The position numbers and the translations under genes are program-made. DNA of 64,000 nucleotides, taken from positions 33,724,145 through 33,788,144 of the forward strand of contig NC_049903.1 in the NCBI RefSeq assembly GCF_001411555.2, written 5' to 3'. Origin of the DNA: Juglans regia (taxonomy: Eukaryota > Streptophyta > Magnoliopsida > Fagales > Juglandaceae). The notes beneath the pieces are model-generated. The model was given only the letters and a program-made list of their open reading frames with translations, was not told where the DNA came from and searched no databases. Positions 12,205 through 23,400 of this stretch are shown piece after piece; the first letter of the stretch is position 1, and every line of letters starts with the position of its first letter.

Positions 12205-12355
12205 GACCGCTTGTTAAAAATTTTTTTATTTAGTGATTAAGAAATTAATTTTAAATATATTGAAATATTTTTTTATTTTTTAAAAATATTTAAAAAATAT
12301 AAAAGAAATCAAAATAAAAAAATGAAGTGCGATACATTTGAGCGGGCTACCCGAC
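12205..12355. repeat. Dispersed repeat with poly-T/poly-A core, copy 3 (short)
   Basis: Carries TTTAGTGATTAAGAAATT and a T-rich to A-rich transition as in the other copies, ending in GAGCGGGCTACCCG. Ends uncertain. Confidence 0.4.
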
Positions 12356-13433
12356 TCTTTCCATTATCCATCCTAAATTGCGTTATCACAATGAAAAAAA
12401 CAAAAAGTAGAAATAAATAAATTGAAGAAATTGAAAAGGGGTTTAGTTGAGTTGAAGAGGCAGTCGACTGTCTCACGTACTGCAACACACGCAGCAGTGA
12501 AACTTTGCTTTGGGTAGTGCGCAATCCACTCGTAAGAGCTTCATTAAAAGTTTAGTTAAATCTAAAATTTAATAATTAAAATAAGATTATATTAAATTAG
12601 TCAAATAGATAAATGTAAAACTTTAATCTATGGTAAATATATAGATTTTTTCAAATTTAAAAGTCTACTATTCATTTATTAAATTTATTTTTTATTCACT
12701 TTTAATCTCTAAAGATCTTTTTTATTCACGTTTAATCTCTAACCGTCTTGTAATAATAATATAAGAATCAAATTAAATTATTAATCAACATATGATTAGT
12801 GTAATAATAAAATATAAAAAAATAAAAATATTTTTATTAAAAAAATAATATTATATTTTTATTTTAATAAATTCAATAACTAATTTAATATAAAATTATG
12901 ACTAGAAAAATTTTAAATTTATAAAAATTATATATTTTTTATCAAATTTTAAAAATAATTTTAATAAAATCAATACCAATGATCGGCTCGAGACAACACA
13001 CAAGGCGTCAGAGGGCCCCCTTTCGACCTCGGCCACTTTACACCCCTCCCAACACAATACTAGGAGTGGGAACTTTTTTGTTTTTAATTTTTCTCTTTGA
13101 AAAGTTTTATTCCTTATCTTCACGTCATATATTATATATAATTTTTTATTTTTTAATTTTTATTTCTTATTAAATATGTGTTATATAGATAATTAGTAGA
13201 AAAATTTAATTAAGTTAAAAAATAAAATTAAAGAAATAAAATAAATGTAATATATAAAAATGTTGAATAACAAATTTCTTTCTCTATTTCAATTCAAGGA
13301 TTATGTGGCTAACGTCACACCATTTGAAGCTGTATGATATATGATATAAGAGGATGTATACCGTTTCCACATATTTATTTAAAAAAAAGTATAAATTATT
13401 ATTAAAAATATATATATATATATATTTTACATA

Positions 13434-13438
13434 GATCT
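13434..13438. repeat. Target-site duplication GATCT (left)
   Basis: GATCT directly precedes the left LTR and is repeated at 18324-18328 directly after the right LTR, marking an intact 5-bp target-site duplication. Confidence 0.85.
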
Positions 13439-13623
13439 TGATAAGAGGGAAATCGAGAGAGAGAGAGAAACCAACCAAGAATTCTGAAATACCTCAAATT
13501 TTTAATGAATAATATTTACAGAGTATTTATACTTGAATAGAAAATAAGTAAAGAACACTATAACTTATAGTGCACGTGAGTGTAGGTAAGTAAGAATTAA
13601 AAATAATACAATATATACTAATA
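13439..13623 (-). repeat. 3' LTR of the copia element (185 bp)
   Basis: On the minus strand it starts TATTAGTATATATTG and ends CCCTCTTATCA. Compared with the other LTR it has a longer GA run (4 bp) and scattered substitutions. The first dinucleotide is TA rather than the usual TG. Confidence 0.9.
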
Positions 13624-13702
13624 GTCCCCCTCAAGCTAGAATGGGTAAGTAAGAATTAAAAATAATACAATATATACTAATAGTCCCCCTCAAGCTAGAA
13701 TG
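13585..13702. repeat. Exact 59-bp tandem duplication across the PPT/LTR junction
   Basis: 13585-13643 and 13644-13702 are identical by eye. Each unit contains the outer part of the 3' LTR (ending ACTAATA) plus the polypurine-tract complement (TCCCCCTCAAGC). The element therefore has two PPT copies in a row. Confidence 0.9.
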
Positions 13703-16700
13703 TGAAGATTAATGACACTCAGCTTGCACAAAAGACTACAAAATCTATCAGAACTTAAAGGTTTAATAAAGAAATTTGCTAACTGATGTTCAGAAGAAAT
13801 ATGAAGAGTTACAAGATCTTTATTTTGAACCATATCTCTAACTAGATGACAATCTATTTCAATGTGTTTAGTCCTTTCATGAAATACTGGATTAGCAGTA
13901 ATGTGAAGTGCTGCTTGGCTGTCACAATAAAGAACTGGTGCTGATGGAAAATGGATCCCAAAGTCAGGGAAAATAGAGAGTAGCCACTTGATTTCACAGC
14001 AGGTAGAGGCCATAGAGCGATACTCAGCCTCTGCAGAGGAGCGTGAAACAGTGACTTGCTTTTTGGATTACCAAGAGATTAAGGAATCTCTAAGAAAAAT
14101 ACAAAAACTAGTAACTGAGCGTCTGGAATCTGGACAGGTGGCCCAATCAGAGTCACAGAAGCCTTTCAACTGCAAGGGAGAGTTTCTGGGGAAGAATAAA
14201 CTTTGTCCTGCAGTAGCCTTGATATATCTCACAACTCGAACAACTGCATCATAATGTGACTGACGAGGCTGGTCCATGAATTGACTTAGAGTTGCAACAG
14301 AAAAATATAAGTCAGGTCTAGTAAGAGTTAAATAAAGAAGACGACCAATTAATCGTCTATAAGAAGCTGGATTATCAAGTAAAAGACCGCTAGAATCAGT
14401 TCTAGAAAGTCTGAGATTTTGATCCATTGAACTGCCAGCAGGCTTGGCAGCTAACAATCCAGCATAAAAAACAATGTCAAGTGCATACTTCCTATGAGAA
14501 AGAGAGATGCCCTTAGTGGATCGTGCAACTTCCAGCCCAAAAAATATTTCAAAGGACCAAGATCTTTTAATTTGAAATGCAAATTGAGAAAATGCTTAAG
14601 GGCAATAACAGATGGAGAATGATTAGAAGCAATGACAATATCGTCAACATATACCAACAAAACCATAAAAGATGCACCAGAACGTTTGGTAAACAAAGAA
14701 TAATTAGATTTAGATTGAATGAAACCATAAGCATTTTGTGTGGAGGAGAATTTAGAGAATCATTGTCTAGAGGCTTGTTTCAAGCCATATAAAGATTTGA
14801 GCAATTTACAAACTCGAGTATCTCCAGATTTAGAAAAACCTGGAGGAAGCTTCATATACACTTCTTCATCCAAATGTTCATGAATGAATGCATTATGGAC
14901 ATCCAATTGATGCAATTCTCAATTATTAATAGCAGCTAAGGCAAGAAAGCAGCGAACAGTGATTAGTTTTGCAACAGGTGAAAAAGTATCAAAATAATCA
15001 ATACCTTCGCGTTGGGTGTATCCCTTTGCAATTAATCGAGCCTTATACCTTTCTAAAGTACCACCAGATTTAAACTTACACTTAACCCATTTACAACTAA
15101 TTGGTTGCTTCCCAAGAGGTAAGTCAGTAAGGATCCAGGTTTTATTTTCTTCAAGAGCAGTAATCTCAGCTGCCATTACATCCCTCCAATGAGGGTATGA
15201 TATGGCTTGATGGAAGAATTGGGGCTAATAAAGAGAATCAACAGGAACACAAAAATGTTGATAAGAGGGTGAAAATTTAGAATATGACAAATAAGAAGAA
15301 ATAGGGTAAAGAATACCTGATAAAGAAGAACCATCAACCAGAGGAGATGGAATATCATTTAAGAGCAAAGAACAATGATAATGATGTAAATAATCAGGTG
15401 TCTTTCTATTTTGGGTAGATCTTCTAAGAGGGACTGGTGGTATGGTAGTAGGGATGGAATCAGGAGAAAGGAAAGGGGAAAAAGGGATAGGAGAGGAATG
15501 AGGAGATCTAGAAGGTAAGGAAGATGAAAGTGAAACATTGGAAAGAGGAATAGGTAAAACAGGATCTAAGGAAGGAAAAATATTGTGTGTGTCAAGAGTC
15601 AAGTGATGATATAGAGAGTTTGATTTAAAAGAAAAAATATGTTCATGAAATATGACGTCTCGAGAGACAAGAATTTTATGAGTGTGAAGGTTATAAAGCT
15701 TGTATCCTTTGATGCCAGTAGGATATCCAAGAAAGACACAAACTTGAGCTCTAGCAGAGAATTTATGGGATAGAGAAGTACCAAGGGTAGAAGCATAACA
15801 AAGGCAACCAAAGGTTTTAAGGTGAGTATATTGAGGTATAATAGAAAAAAGTACTTCATATGCTAATCTGTTATTTAAAACAGGTGTGGGTATTCTATTA
15901 TTAAGATAGACAGCAGTGAGGATGCAATCACTCAAAAAAAAAAAAAAAGAAATATTGATTGAAAACGAAGAGATATAACAACATTAAGAATATGTTGATG
16001 TTTTCTTTCAACAATAGCATTTTGTTAAGGAGTGTATAAACAACTATATTGATGTATAATCCCCTTACTAGAAAAAAAAATTTCATATCAAATTCTAAAC
16101 CATTATCAGTACGGATAGATTTGATTCTACAATTAAATTGAGTCTCCACAAAAGTAAAAAAGGATTGTAAATATGACCGTGTTTCAGATTTAGATTTTAA
16201 CAAATAGATCCAAGTACAACGACTATAATCATCTACAATATTAAGAAAAAATCTGAAACCATCATGTGAAGTGACTGAGAAAGGTCCCCCCAGATATCAC
16301 AATGGATGAGTTCAAAAAGAGAACTAGTAGTAGAAGAACTCAAAGGAAAAGAGAGTTGTTTTTGTTTAGCAAGTGGACAGACATCACAATGAGTATTATT
16401 TGTATTTGTAGAACAATGTATATCAGAAGTTAGGGCATGCAATCTTGAGTCAGAAATATGTCCCAAAGGACAATGCTAAAGATAAGAATTGTTTTTAACA
16501 GTATTACAATGAGAAAGTGTATTTAAATTACAAGAAACATAACTATTGGAAATATGCAGTAAATGATATAAACCTTGAGAAATTTTAGCTACTCCAATCG
16601 TCTTCCAATTGAAGATGTCCTGAATGTAGCAAAAATCATGTAAGAAAATAAGAAAACAAGATAATTGAGAAGTTAGTTTGCTAATAGAGACAAGATTAAA

Positions 16701-18094
16701 GGTAAATGTAGGAACATAAAGAACATCAGTTAAGACTAAAGATTCAGAGAGTTTAACCGTGCCTTTGTGTGTGACTCGAATGTAAAAACCATTAGGTAAT
16801 TTTACAGAGATATTAACAGAAATTGGTGGTGATGTAAAAAATGAAAGCGAACTAATCATATGATCACTTGCCCCAGAATCAAGAATCCAAGATTGCGGAC
16901 CAATAACAAAGAAAGTTGAAGATATACTTGAGGGGTTGTGCAGAGGTCGATGGTGCAATAGAGCTAGTGACAACAAAAGGTATTGTACCTACTTGATTCA
17001 CAGATGAAATATGAGTTTGAGGTTGAAGAAAATTAATGAGTTGTTGACATTGCTCGGGAGAAAAAGGAAAAGGTGGAACCGTAACCAAATCAGGAACAGA
17101 TTGGTTAGCAATAGCCGGATTGGCAGTGGCCTGATTAGGGCTTCTTGACTTTGCTCTATATCCTGGTGGATAACCATGGATCTTATAGCATTTGTCAATG
17201 GTATGACCTGAGAGGCCACAATGAGTAACAGAAAGGGCGATCCTTACGAGGAGACGATGGCTTACCAGTCCTGGATCCAACAACAGAGCCCTTCATCTGA
17301 CTAGAATCTCGATTAAGCAACATAGCAATAGCCTCATGAGAAGATAAAGATTTAGAAGAAATTTCTCTCTACTTTTCCTCTTGAAGGATAAGAGAGAACA
17401 CTTTGTTAATTGGAGGAAAAGGATTAGAGAGTAAAATCTGACTACGTAAATGCGCATAAGACTCATTGAGTCCCATTCAAAATTGCAGGACATAGTCCTC
17501 TTGTTGATATTCAATAATCTTTTTGAAAGCTCCACAAGAACAGAGGGGCATAGGGCGAAAATGAATCATTTCTTCCCAAAAACTTTTCAACCGTATAAAA
17601 TAAGAACTTACAGATGCATCGACTTGAAGCAAATAGGCAATAGCCTTCCGGATCTGGAAGATGCGAGGTCGATTGCTCTATGCAAAACGTTCCTTTAAGT
17701 CGTTCCACATCTCTTCCGCAGAATCGATCTAAAGAACGGAGGATGCAATTTCTTTGGACAAGGCATTAAGCAACCAAGAAAGAACAATGATATTGCATCG
17801 AATCCAAGCGTGATACAGAGGATCACTCTCAAAAGGTTTGGGCAAAACACCATTGAGAAAACAAAGTTTATTTTTGGCAATAAGCGCCATGGACATGGAT
17901 CGGTTCCATATAAGAAAGTTATCACCAGTGAGGGATTGAGAGACGAGCATCGCGCCGAGGTGATCTCCACTCTGAAGAAAGTATGGATTTGAATAATCCA
18001 CAGAAGGGGGGAAGGGAGCGGAAAGCGGAGGACGGGGAGGGGGAGGGGGAGGGGGAGGAGGAGGAGGAGGCGTTTCTGTAGTGGGATTGGTCAT
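13690..18094 (-). pseudogene. Copia gag-pol polyprotein, interrupted
   Basis: It starts at ATG 18094 with a Thr/Pro-rich leader and a poly-proline run, then the copia gag domain (GDNFLIWNRSMSMAL around 17960). An in-frame TAG ends this frame near 17729. Later pieces lie in shifted frames: a zinc knuckle near 17190-17225 (CGLSGHTIDKC, its first Cys displaced by a frame break); protease DSGASDH near 16860-16880; the integrase His/Cys zinc domain 16370-16466 and core with RTDNGLEF near 16080-16100; RT from 15176 ([13 protein letters not shown]) to YVDD at 14640-14651; RNase H near 13930 ([10 protein letters not shown] ... [10 protein letters not shown]). At least five breaks separate these blocks. 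All copia domains are present, but no single intact polyprotein exists. Confidence 0.88.
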
Positions 18095-18133
18095 GACGGC
18101 GCAGAGTAGATTAGGGTTAGGGTTTTATCGCAA

Positions 18134-18142
18134 CTGATACCA
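18134..18142 (-). other. Primer-binding site of the copia element
   Basis: TGGTATCAG on the minus strand directly abuts the 5' LTR end. It matches the 3' end of initiator tRNA-Met, the usual primer for plant copia elements. Confidence 0.85.
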
Positions 18143-18323
18143 TGATAAGAGGGAAATCGAGAGAGAGAAACCAACCAAGAATTTTGAAATACCTCATAAT
18201 ATTAATGAATAATACTTACAGAGTATTTATACTGGAATAGAAAATAAGTAAAGAATACTATAGCTTACAGTGCACGTGAGTGTAGGTAAGTAAGAATTAA
18301 AGATAATACAATATATACTAATA
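18143..18323 (-). repeat. 5' LTR of the copia element (181 bp)
   Basis: Matches 13439-13623 over its whole length. It contains the transcription-control region, if any remains. GATCT follows at 18324-18328. Confidence 0.9.
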
Positions 18324-18675
18324 GATCTTAAATTTATCCAATTTTTTAAAGATAATACATAGAAATTATACGAAACTGTGGTATAATTTTAAAGCATTGT
18401 TATTGGTTTAGGCATTAGATTAAATAATTTTTGGTTAAATATGTCACTTTTTGTAATTAATATATTTAAAATCTACCCATATTGAATTTGTTATCATTCT
18501 CTCCATAATAATAAAATTATGATTTATGATTTATTCTTTAATGTATTAAATCTATCAAATTAGCTTCATTTTCATTATTTTAAACAATAACCTATAAATC
18601 AAGATACATCTAAAAAACACAAAGCATCAAAATAAATAAAATTAAATAAAATTCACATCCTCCTCAACTAACATT

Positions 18676-18856
18676 AGCGTTTGGATGTTGAAATGAGTTG
18701 AGTTGATAAAATATTGTTAGAATATTATTTTTTAATATTATTATTATTTTGAGATTTGAAAAAGTTGAATTGTTTATTATATTTTCTATTGAAATTTGAA
18801 AAACTTGTAATGATGAGTTGAGATGAGTTGAGAGGAGTTGAGTAACCAAACGAACC
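18676..18856. mobile_element. PIF/Harbinger-type MITE copy
   Basis: AGCGTTTGGATG ... TTGATAAAATATTGTTAGAA ... GAGTTGAGTAACCAAACGAAC. It is paired head to head with the copy at 18925-19086. Confidence 0.65.
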
Positions 18857-18924
18857 TATAAAAAAAAAGAAATATCTTTGCATATAAAACTGATGAGAGA
18901 AAAACAATATAAAACTCACTTAAG

Positions 18925-19086
18925 CTTCGTTTGGAATCTAAATTCATCATTACAATTTTTTCAAATTCCAACACAAAATATAATAAACAATTAAATTTTT
19001 TCAAAACTCAAAATAATAACAATAATATTTTAATAATATTTTATCATTTCAACTCAACTAAACTCAATTCAACATCCAAACACAGC
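18925..19086. mobile_element. PIF/Harbinger-type MITE copy (inverted)
   Basis: Reverse copy: TAAGCTTCGTTTGGAATC ... AATATAATAAACAATTAAA ... TCAACATCCAAACACAG. With the previous copy it forms a large inverted repeat spaced by about 70 bases. Confidence 0.65.
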
Positions 19087-20463
19087 ATTGGTAACGCAAG
19101 GTCGGGTCAGTTATTCGTTGAGCTATTATAACTCTTAATCAAATTTACACACCTATGCTTAATTGAATGTGGGGATTTTAATAGACAGAATAGTTAAATT
19201 TTAGCTGAAGTTAGCATTTATCTAATCCAATGTGAATGCCCTATCAGTGCTTAACAACGTGTCCGCATCTGAAAGTATGTGTACTAGGATGGGATAATGT
19301 GTCTACACGCAAGTCCTAGTTGAAGCTGAATGTATTGCTACTCACTCAAAATTTGAACCTCACCTTGAATTAGATATTTCACTTTCTATATTTATTTTAT
19401 CTACTTTTTATGCATATTTTTTATTTGATTTTTAAATTCTTTTATATTTTTATTATCATGATTCCGGGGAGAGTGGAGAGAAGTTACCAGGTTCAGATAC
19501 AAAGGAGGTAGAGAAGAGAAAGAAAATTGATATAAAAATAGAGAAATGCTTGGGGTCTCAAGATTGGATCCCGAGAGTGTCTATCGACACTTTTTTTTTT
19601 TAAACTTAGTGATTAAGTGTGTTTTTTTAATGATATTATGATTTTTTTTTAAAAAATGTTTAAGAATATAAGAAAAATGTATGGAAAAAAAAAAACATTT
19701 GGCATTCTCTTGTCGGCTACACCCTCGATGAGTGTATACTGTATCATGACTCATAAAAATAAGATGGCTGTGGAACAGGTCCAGTTCCATCCAAAGATTA
19801 TGATGAACTGCAACTGATGATCAAGATTTCTTTGTGATGGCTAAGCCAATATAGCCAAATTCTACCATCATTATGGAGTCAGAAAACACAACAAATTTTC
19901 AGTATTTAAACTGATTTGTTTTGAGAATTGATGAGAATATTGGACTTATTCTGTTTATTTGTGAGAGGTTATCACCATCTTTTAACTCCACGTGGTAGTT
20001 TTTTTTTAGTACTGCTACTGCTAGGGAGACCGAGGATTGGGATTGAAACGTGTACCAAAGTTTTTTTTGTACACTTTTTCGAATCTTCGATACACTTTTT
20101 CGGTCTGCTAAGCATTTTTTTTTTTTGGGTAACTTTCTCTGAGCGTTGTTAGCATAGAACAGGGACATGGATTTCTTGCCATTAGGTACCCGAAAAACAG
20201 GGGACATTGAAGGGGGTGTGAGGTTTACTTATTCACACCACTCTCTCTCTCTCTCCCCCCAATGTCACCCTCTCATTGCGGTAGCAAATGGTCCCTTTAT
20301 TTTCTTATTTTATTTTTAATGAAGTTAAAATAAAAGAAAGAGGAACACTTAAAAAAGCACTCGTTTTCTTAACACTGGACACTTGCTCTCTTATAGTCAC
20401 TGGTTCAACAAAAATAAACAAAAACATGAATAAAGTTTCTGGTAAAAAACAAAAGTGGGAGGT
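19087..20463. other. Intergenic region downstream of the ligase gene
   Basis: No gene seen. It holds the poly-T/A core repeat at 19545-19735, a T-rich block (20000-20130) and a (CT)n run near 20242-20258. The part nearest 20464 should hold the 3' UTR of the minus-strand ligase gene. Confidence 0.5.
19545..19735. repeat. Dispersed repeat with poly-T/poly-A core, copy 4
   Basis: TTAGTGATTAAGTGTG, TTTTTTTAATGATATTATGA, then an A-rich half, with ATTGGATCCCGAGAG and CTCGATGAGTGTA ends. Same family as the copies near 10.7-11.2 kb and 60.7 kb. Confidence 0.5.
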
Positions 20464-23400
20464 TCAAGTGGATCGCTCTAAAGCCAAATCAAGCAGCAAA
20501 CGGAAGAACTGGCGAGGATACATGGGCGGTTCCTCTGCTAGTGCCTGAGACAGTAAGATCTTATTTTAGAAAATACGTGTAAAAGGTATCATTGTGCAGC
20601 ATTTGGGGCCAGCTGAAAGTTTTGTACTGCCATCGTTTTTAAATGGATCTACATCTTGAATTTTGAAAGGATCGATCCTCTTTCAATGCATATGGAATAT
20701 AAGAACAGTGGAAAGGATTCTAATGCGATGAATTATGCAAATAATCTAATCAGTTTCCACAGGACGTCTAGACATGCGGCAAATAAGTGGTTCCTATTAG
20801 AAGGAGACAGAGAGACTGACCTGATGGATTAGAACAGTAGAAGGCGTCATTCCGGGTACCGTATTAACCTCTATGATCAACACCTGTAAATATTGTACTG
20901 CAATTAAAAAGATGTCTACAACAATCAAGCAGGTCTAGCATTAATCACATAATTTCTGGAAGGCAGTATCTTCATATGAAAATAACCCCATTAGGGGAAA
21001 CGGGACAACTGTTACTATTTTCAAATGAACATGTTCTGCATGAACGTTAATATGTCTTCTCTGACAATTGAGCACTTGAAATGTTCTTATATTTAAGAGT
21101 CTGTCCTGGCGGGTTAGGCATGGAAAGGTCGAAGGCATGTGCAAAGGGAAAAGAGAACAAATAATCACAAATCGTGCCTGTGTTGGTTATATCGCAAAGG
21201 CCGAAAGGTAAAGCATGTCCTCTGACAGAATGAAATCAAAATACCTCCCCGCTGTCAACATTGACAAATGCATCAATTCTTGAAAATCCTTCCAGTTGCA
21301 GAGTGTTTGCAATCAGTTCGATACATTCTTTACATCTCTCCAAGGCATCTTTACTGTTTCAATGAATAAGAAAAATTAAACGTAAGCAATACCAATATAG
21401 TGGAAGAGGGTAAATATAAAAGCACATTAGCACCAGAGAAAGCACATCCCCCTCAAAATCTAGAGGTACTAAGTTCTGCCAGCCAAAGCCATTAGATAAC
21501 ATGAAGCAATGCATGTCCTGGAAGATACATGGCATGATAGAAACCATCACCATAAAAAGCTCCATTTTTCGAAGGATGGGGTTTTTTACAAACCTAACAA
21601 TTGATAATGGGGGTGGAGTCAGATTGATGCCAGTCCCACCTGTCAAGCAAGTAATATATGAGGCACAAAAATAAGACGTATTGAAATTAAAAAAAAAAAA
21701 AAAAATCAGTGCTCACTGCAGATTGACAAAACAACGTCCATATAATACAAAACAAAGAAAGTAACATTCTGTCACATAAGTATACTTAGTACTCCTCCCT
21801 CTTGATCTTTGTTAGAGGCACAATCATTGGCCCTCAAGTTTGAGCATATTAATTATGCATAGAGAGGAATGCTTCAACCACTTTGGTTAATTCAGCCAAA
21901 TCGCTTAATTAGAAGATATGTTAAACTTATATGCTCCATACATTAGCTCAAAAGTGACATAACAGCTTACCAATACAATCATAAATTCAGAATTACTGGC
22001 ATACAAGTAGTCAACTTGAAAACAGGAACATTAGTTTGCAATAGTGAATAACTACAGGCAAATATATACCTTGGAATTTCTCCTCTAGTGATAGGATATC
22101 ACCACTCTCCTTGACAGTAACACTGGGACTCAATGAGCGCATTGATCCACATTTTCCAACAACACCGACTGTTATTTCCACCCATCTACTGTGTCCTTTC
22201 CACATAAGGTGATGCCCATTTTCATTCATGGATTTGGATGAAACAATTATCTCATCTGTCTCGATAAAAGGTTCAAAGATCAATAGATTTGGAGGAGGAT
22301 TTGGCATCTCAATCATTCCATGTGCCTGTATATTAATCAAAATGAAAGGCACATACTGTAAAAATTAGAAGTTGATAATGGCTTTTCAAATGTTGCATGA
22401 ATAAAGCTAAATGATGATTGAAGGATATTTATAATAGCTGAACATATTGCAATTGACTTCGCATTTACATATCAGTAAGAAATGTAACAAAACCAATCCC
22501 TTAAGCGAAGAACAACGATAAACAATAAATCCTATACCTCTAAATAATGATAATAATACAATGCTGGATTTCTTAACGACTTTTCAGACAACTAGGATGT
22601 AAAAGAATAAAAGAAATGATACTTTTTTAATTTCGTAGTTTTTATTCACTTATAATTCAGAAACGAGATGGCTCCCATAGCACTTGTCATACTTGCCTCA
22701 AGCACATGATGCCTTCTAATTTTCATTTCCTTAGAAAGGATTTGTAAGCAAAGTGTCGGTCAAACAAAGAGTATAATGTATTGGCATAACGTTAAGGTTA
22801 CACATCATAGTTTAAGATAAGGATATTTGCAACTTTTACTGATAGGCATGCCACAACGACAAAAGAGCCATATTGAGGGGAAAAAATAAAAGAATTATAA
22901 GAAATATCTATAATCTATGTACCTTTGACAAACTATTAGAAGGAATCCGAAGAAGGCAGTCCTCCAATGCTTTCACATACACTTCAAGGTCCTTCGCACA
23001 GCTGCATGAACCAAAAAAAAAAAAAACCCATATTATTGAAAACTGTACAACAAATATCCCTAAAGGCACAATATATGAATTTACCCAAATAGGTGGCATG
23101 CTTGCCAACATTACAATCATCATTACCACATGAAGAATGAAATTAACAAAGGTAATTAACCTATAAATAGAATATAATTAAATTATTAAATTTACCTTGT
23201 TCAGTCAACTTAAACTTTTGACACAATTGGTGGCTTAATATGGTATCAAAGCAGTGTTTTTAAGTTCAAACTCTAACACATACTTTATCTACTCTCACAG
23301 ATTTAAATTAAATATTTCACCTGTTGAGCCTGCTATTTTAGTGGAGTGTCCACACGTACGAGGGAGTGTTAAAACATAAAATAAAGAGAAAAATACACTT

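Larger units (their letters stand above)
7727..13433. other. Intergenic region
   Basis: No supportable gene. 7727-8000 is the likely promoter side of the PLAC8-family gene. 9190-9860 is less AT-rich, with a (CTC)n run near 9665-9700 and CT-rich tracts; 10430-10500 is a GA-rich purine block; neither encodes a recognisable protein. Repeats at 10690-11166 and 12205-12355 share a TTAGTGATTAA core. 13410-13427 is a short (TA)n run next to the copia insertion. Confidence 0.55.
13439..18323 (-). mobile_element. Ty1-copia LTR retrotransposon, complete but decayed
   Basis: The element of about 4.9 kb is read on the minus strand. Two LTRs (18143-18323 as 5' LTR, 13439-13623 as 3' LTR) flank a primer-binding site TGGTATCAG next to the 5' LTR, a gag-pol region in the order gag, protease, integrase, RT, RNase H (integrase before RT defines copia), and a polypurine tract beside the 3' LTR. 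A GATCT target-site duplication bounds it. By eye the LTRs differ at roughly 10-12 sites plus a small indel, so it is not a very recent insertion. In-frame stops and frameshifts break the polyprotein, so it is unlikely to move on its own. Confidence 0.93.

Noticed and set aside
23193..23370. GGTATCAAAGC-type sequence as a second retrotransposon primer site
   Set aside because: No LTR abuts it; it belongs to the dispersed SINE-like repeat also seen at 39.0-39.3 kb.
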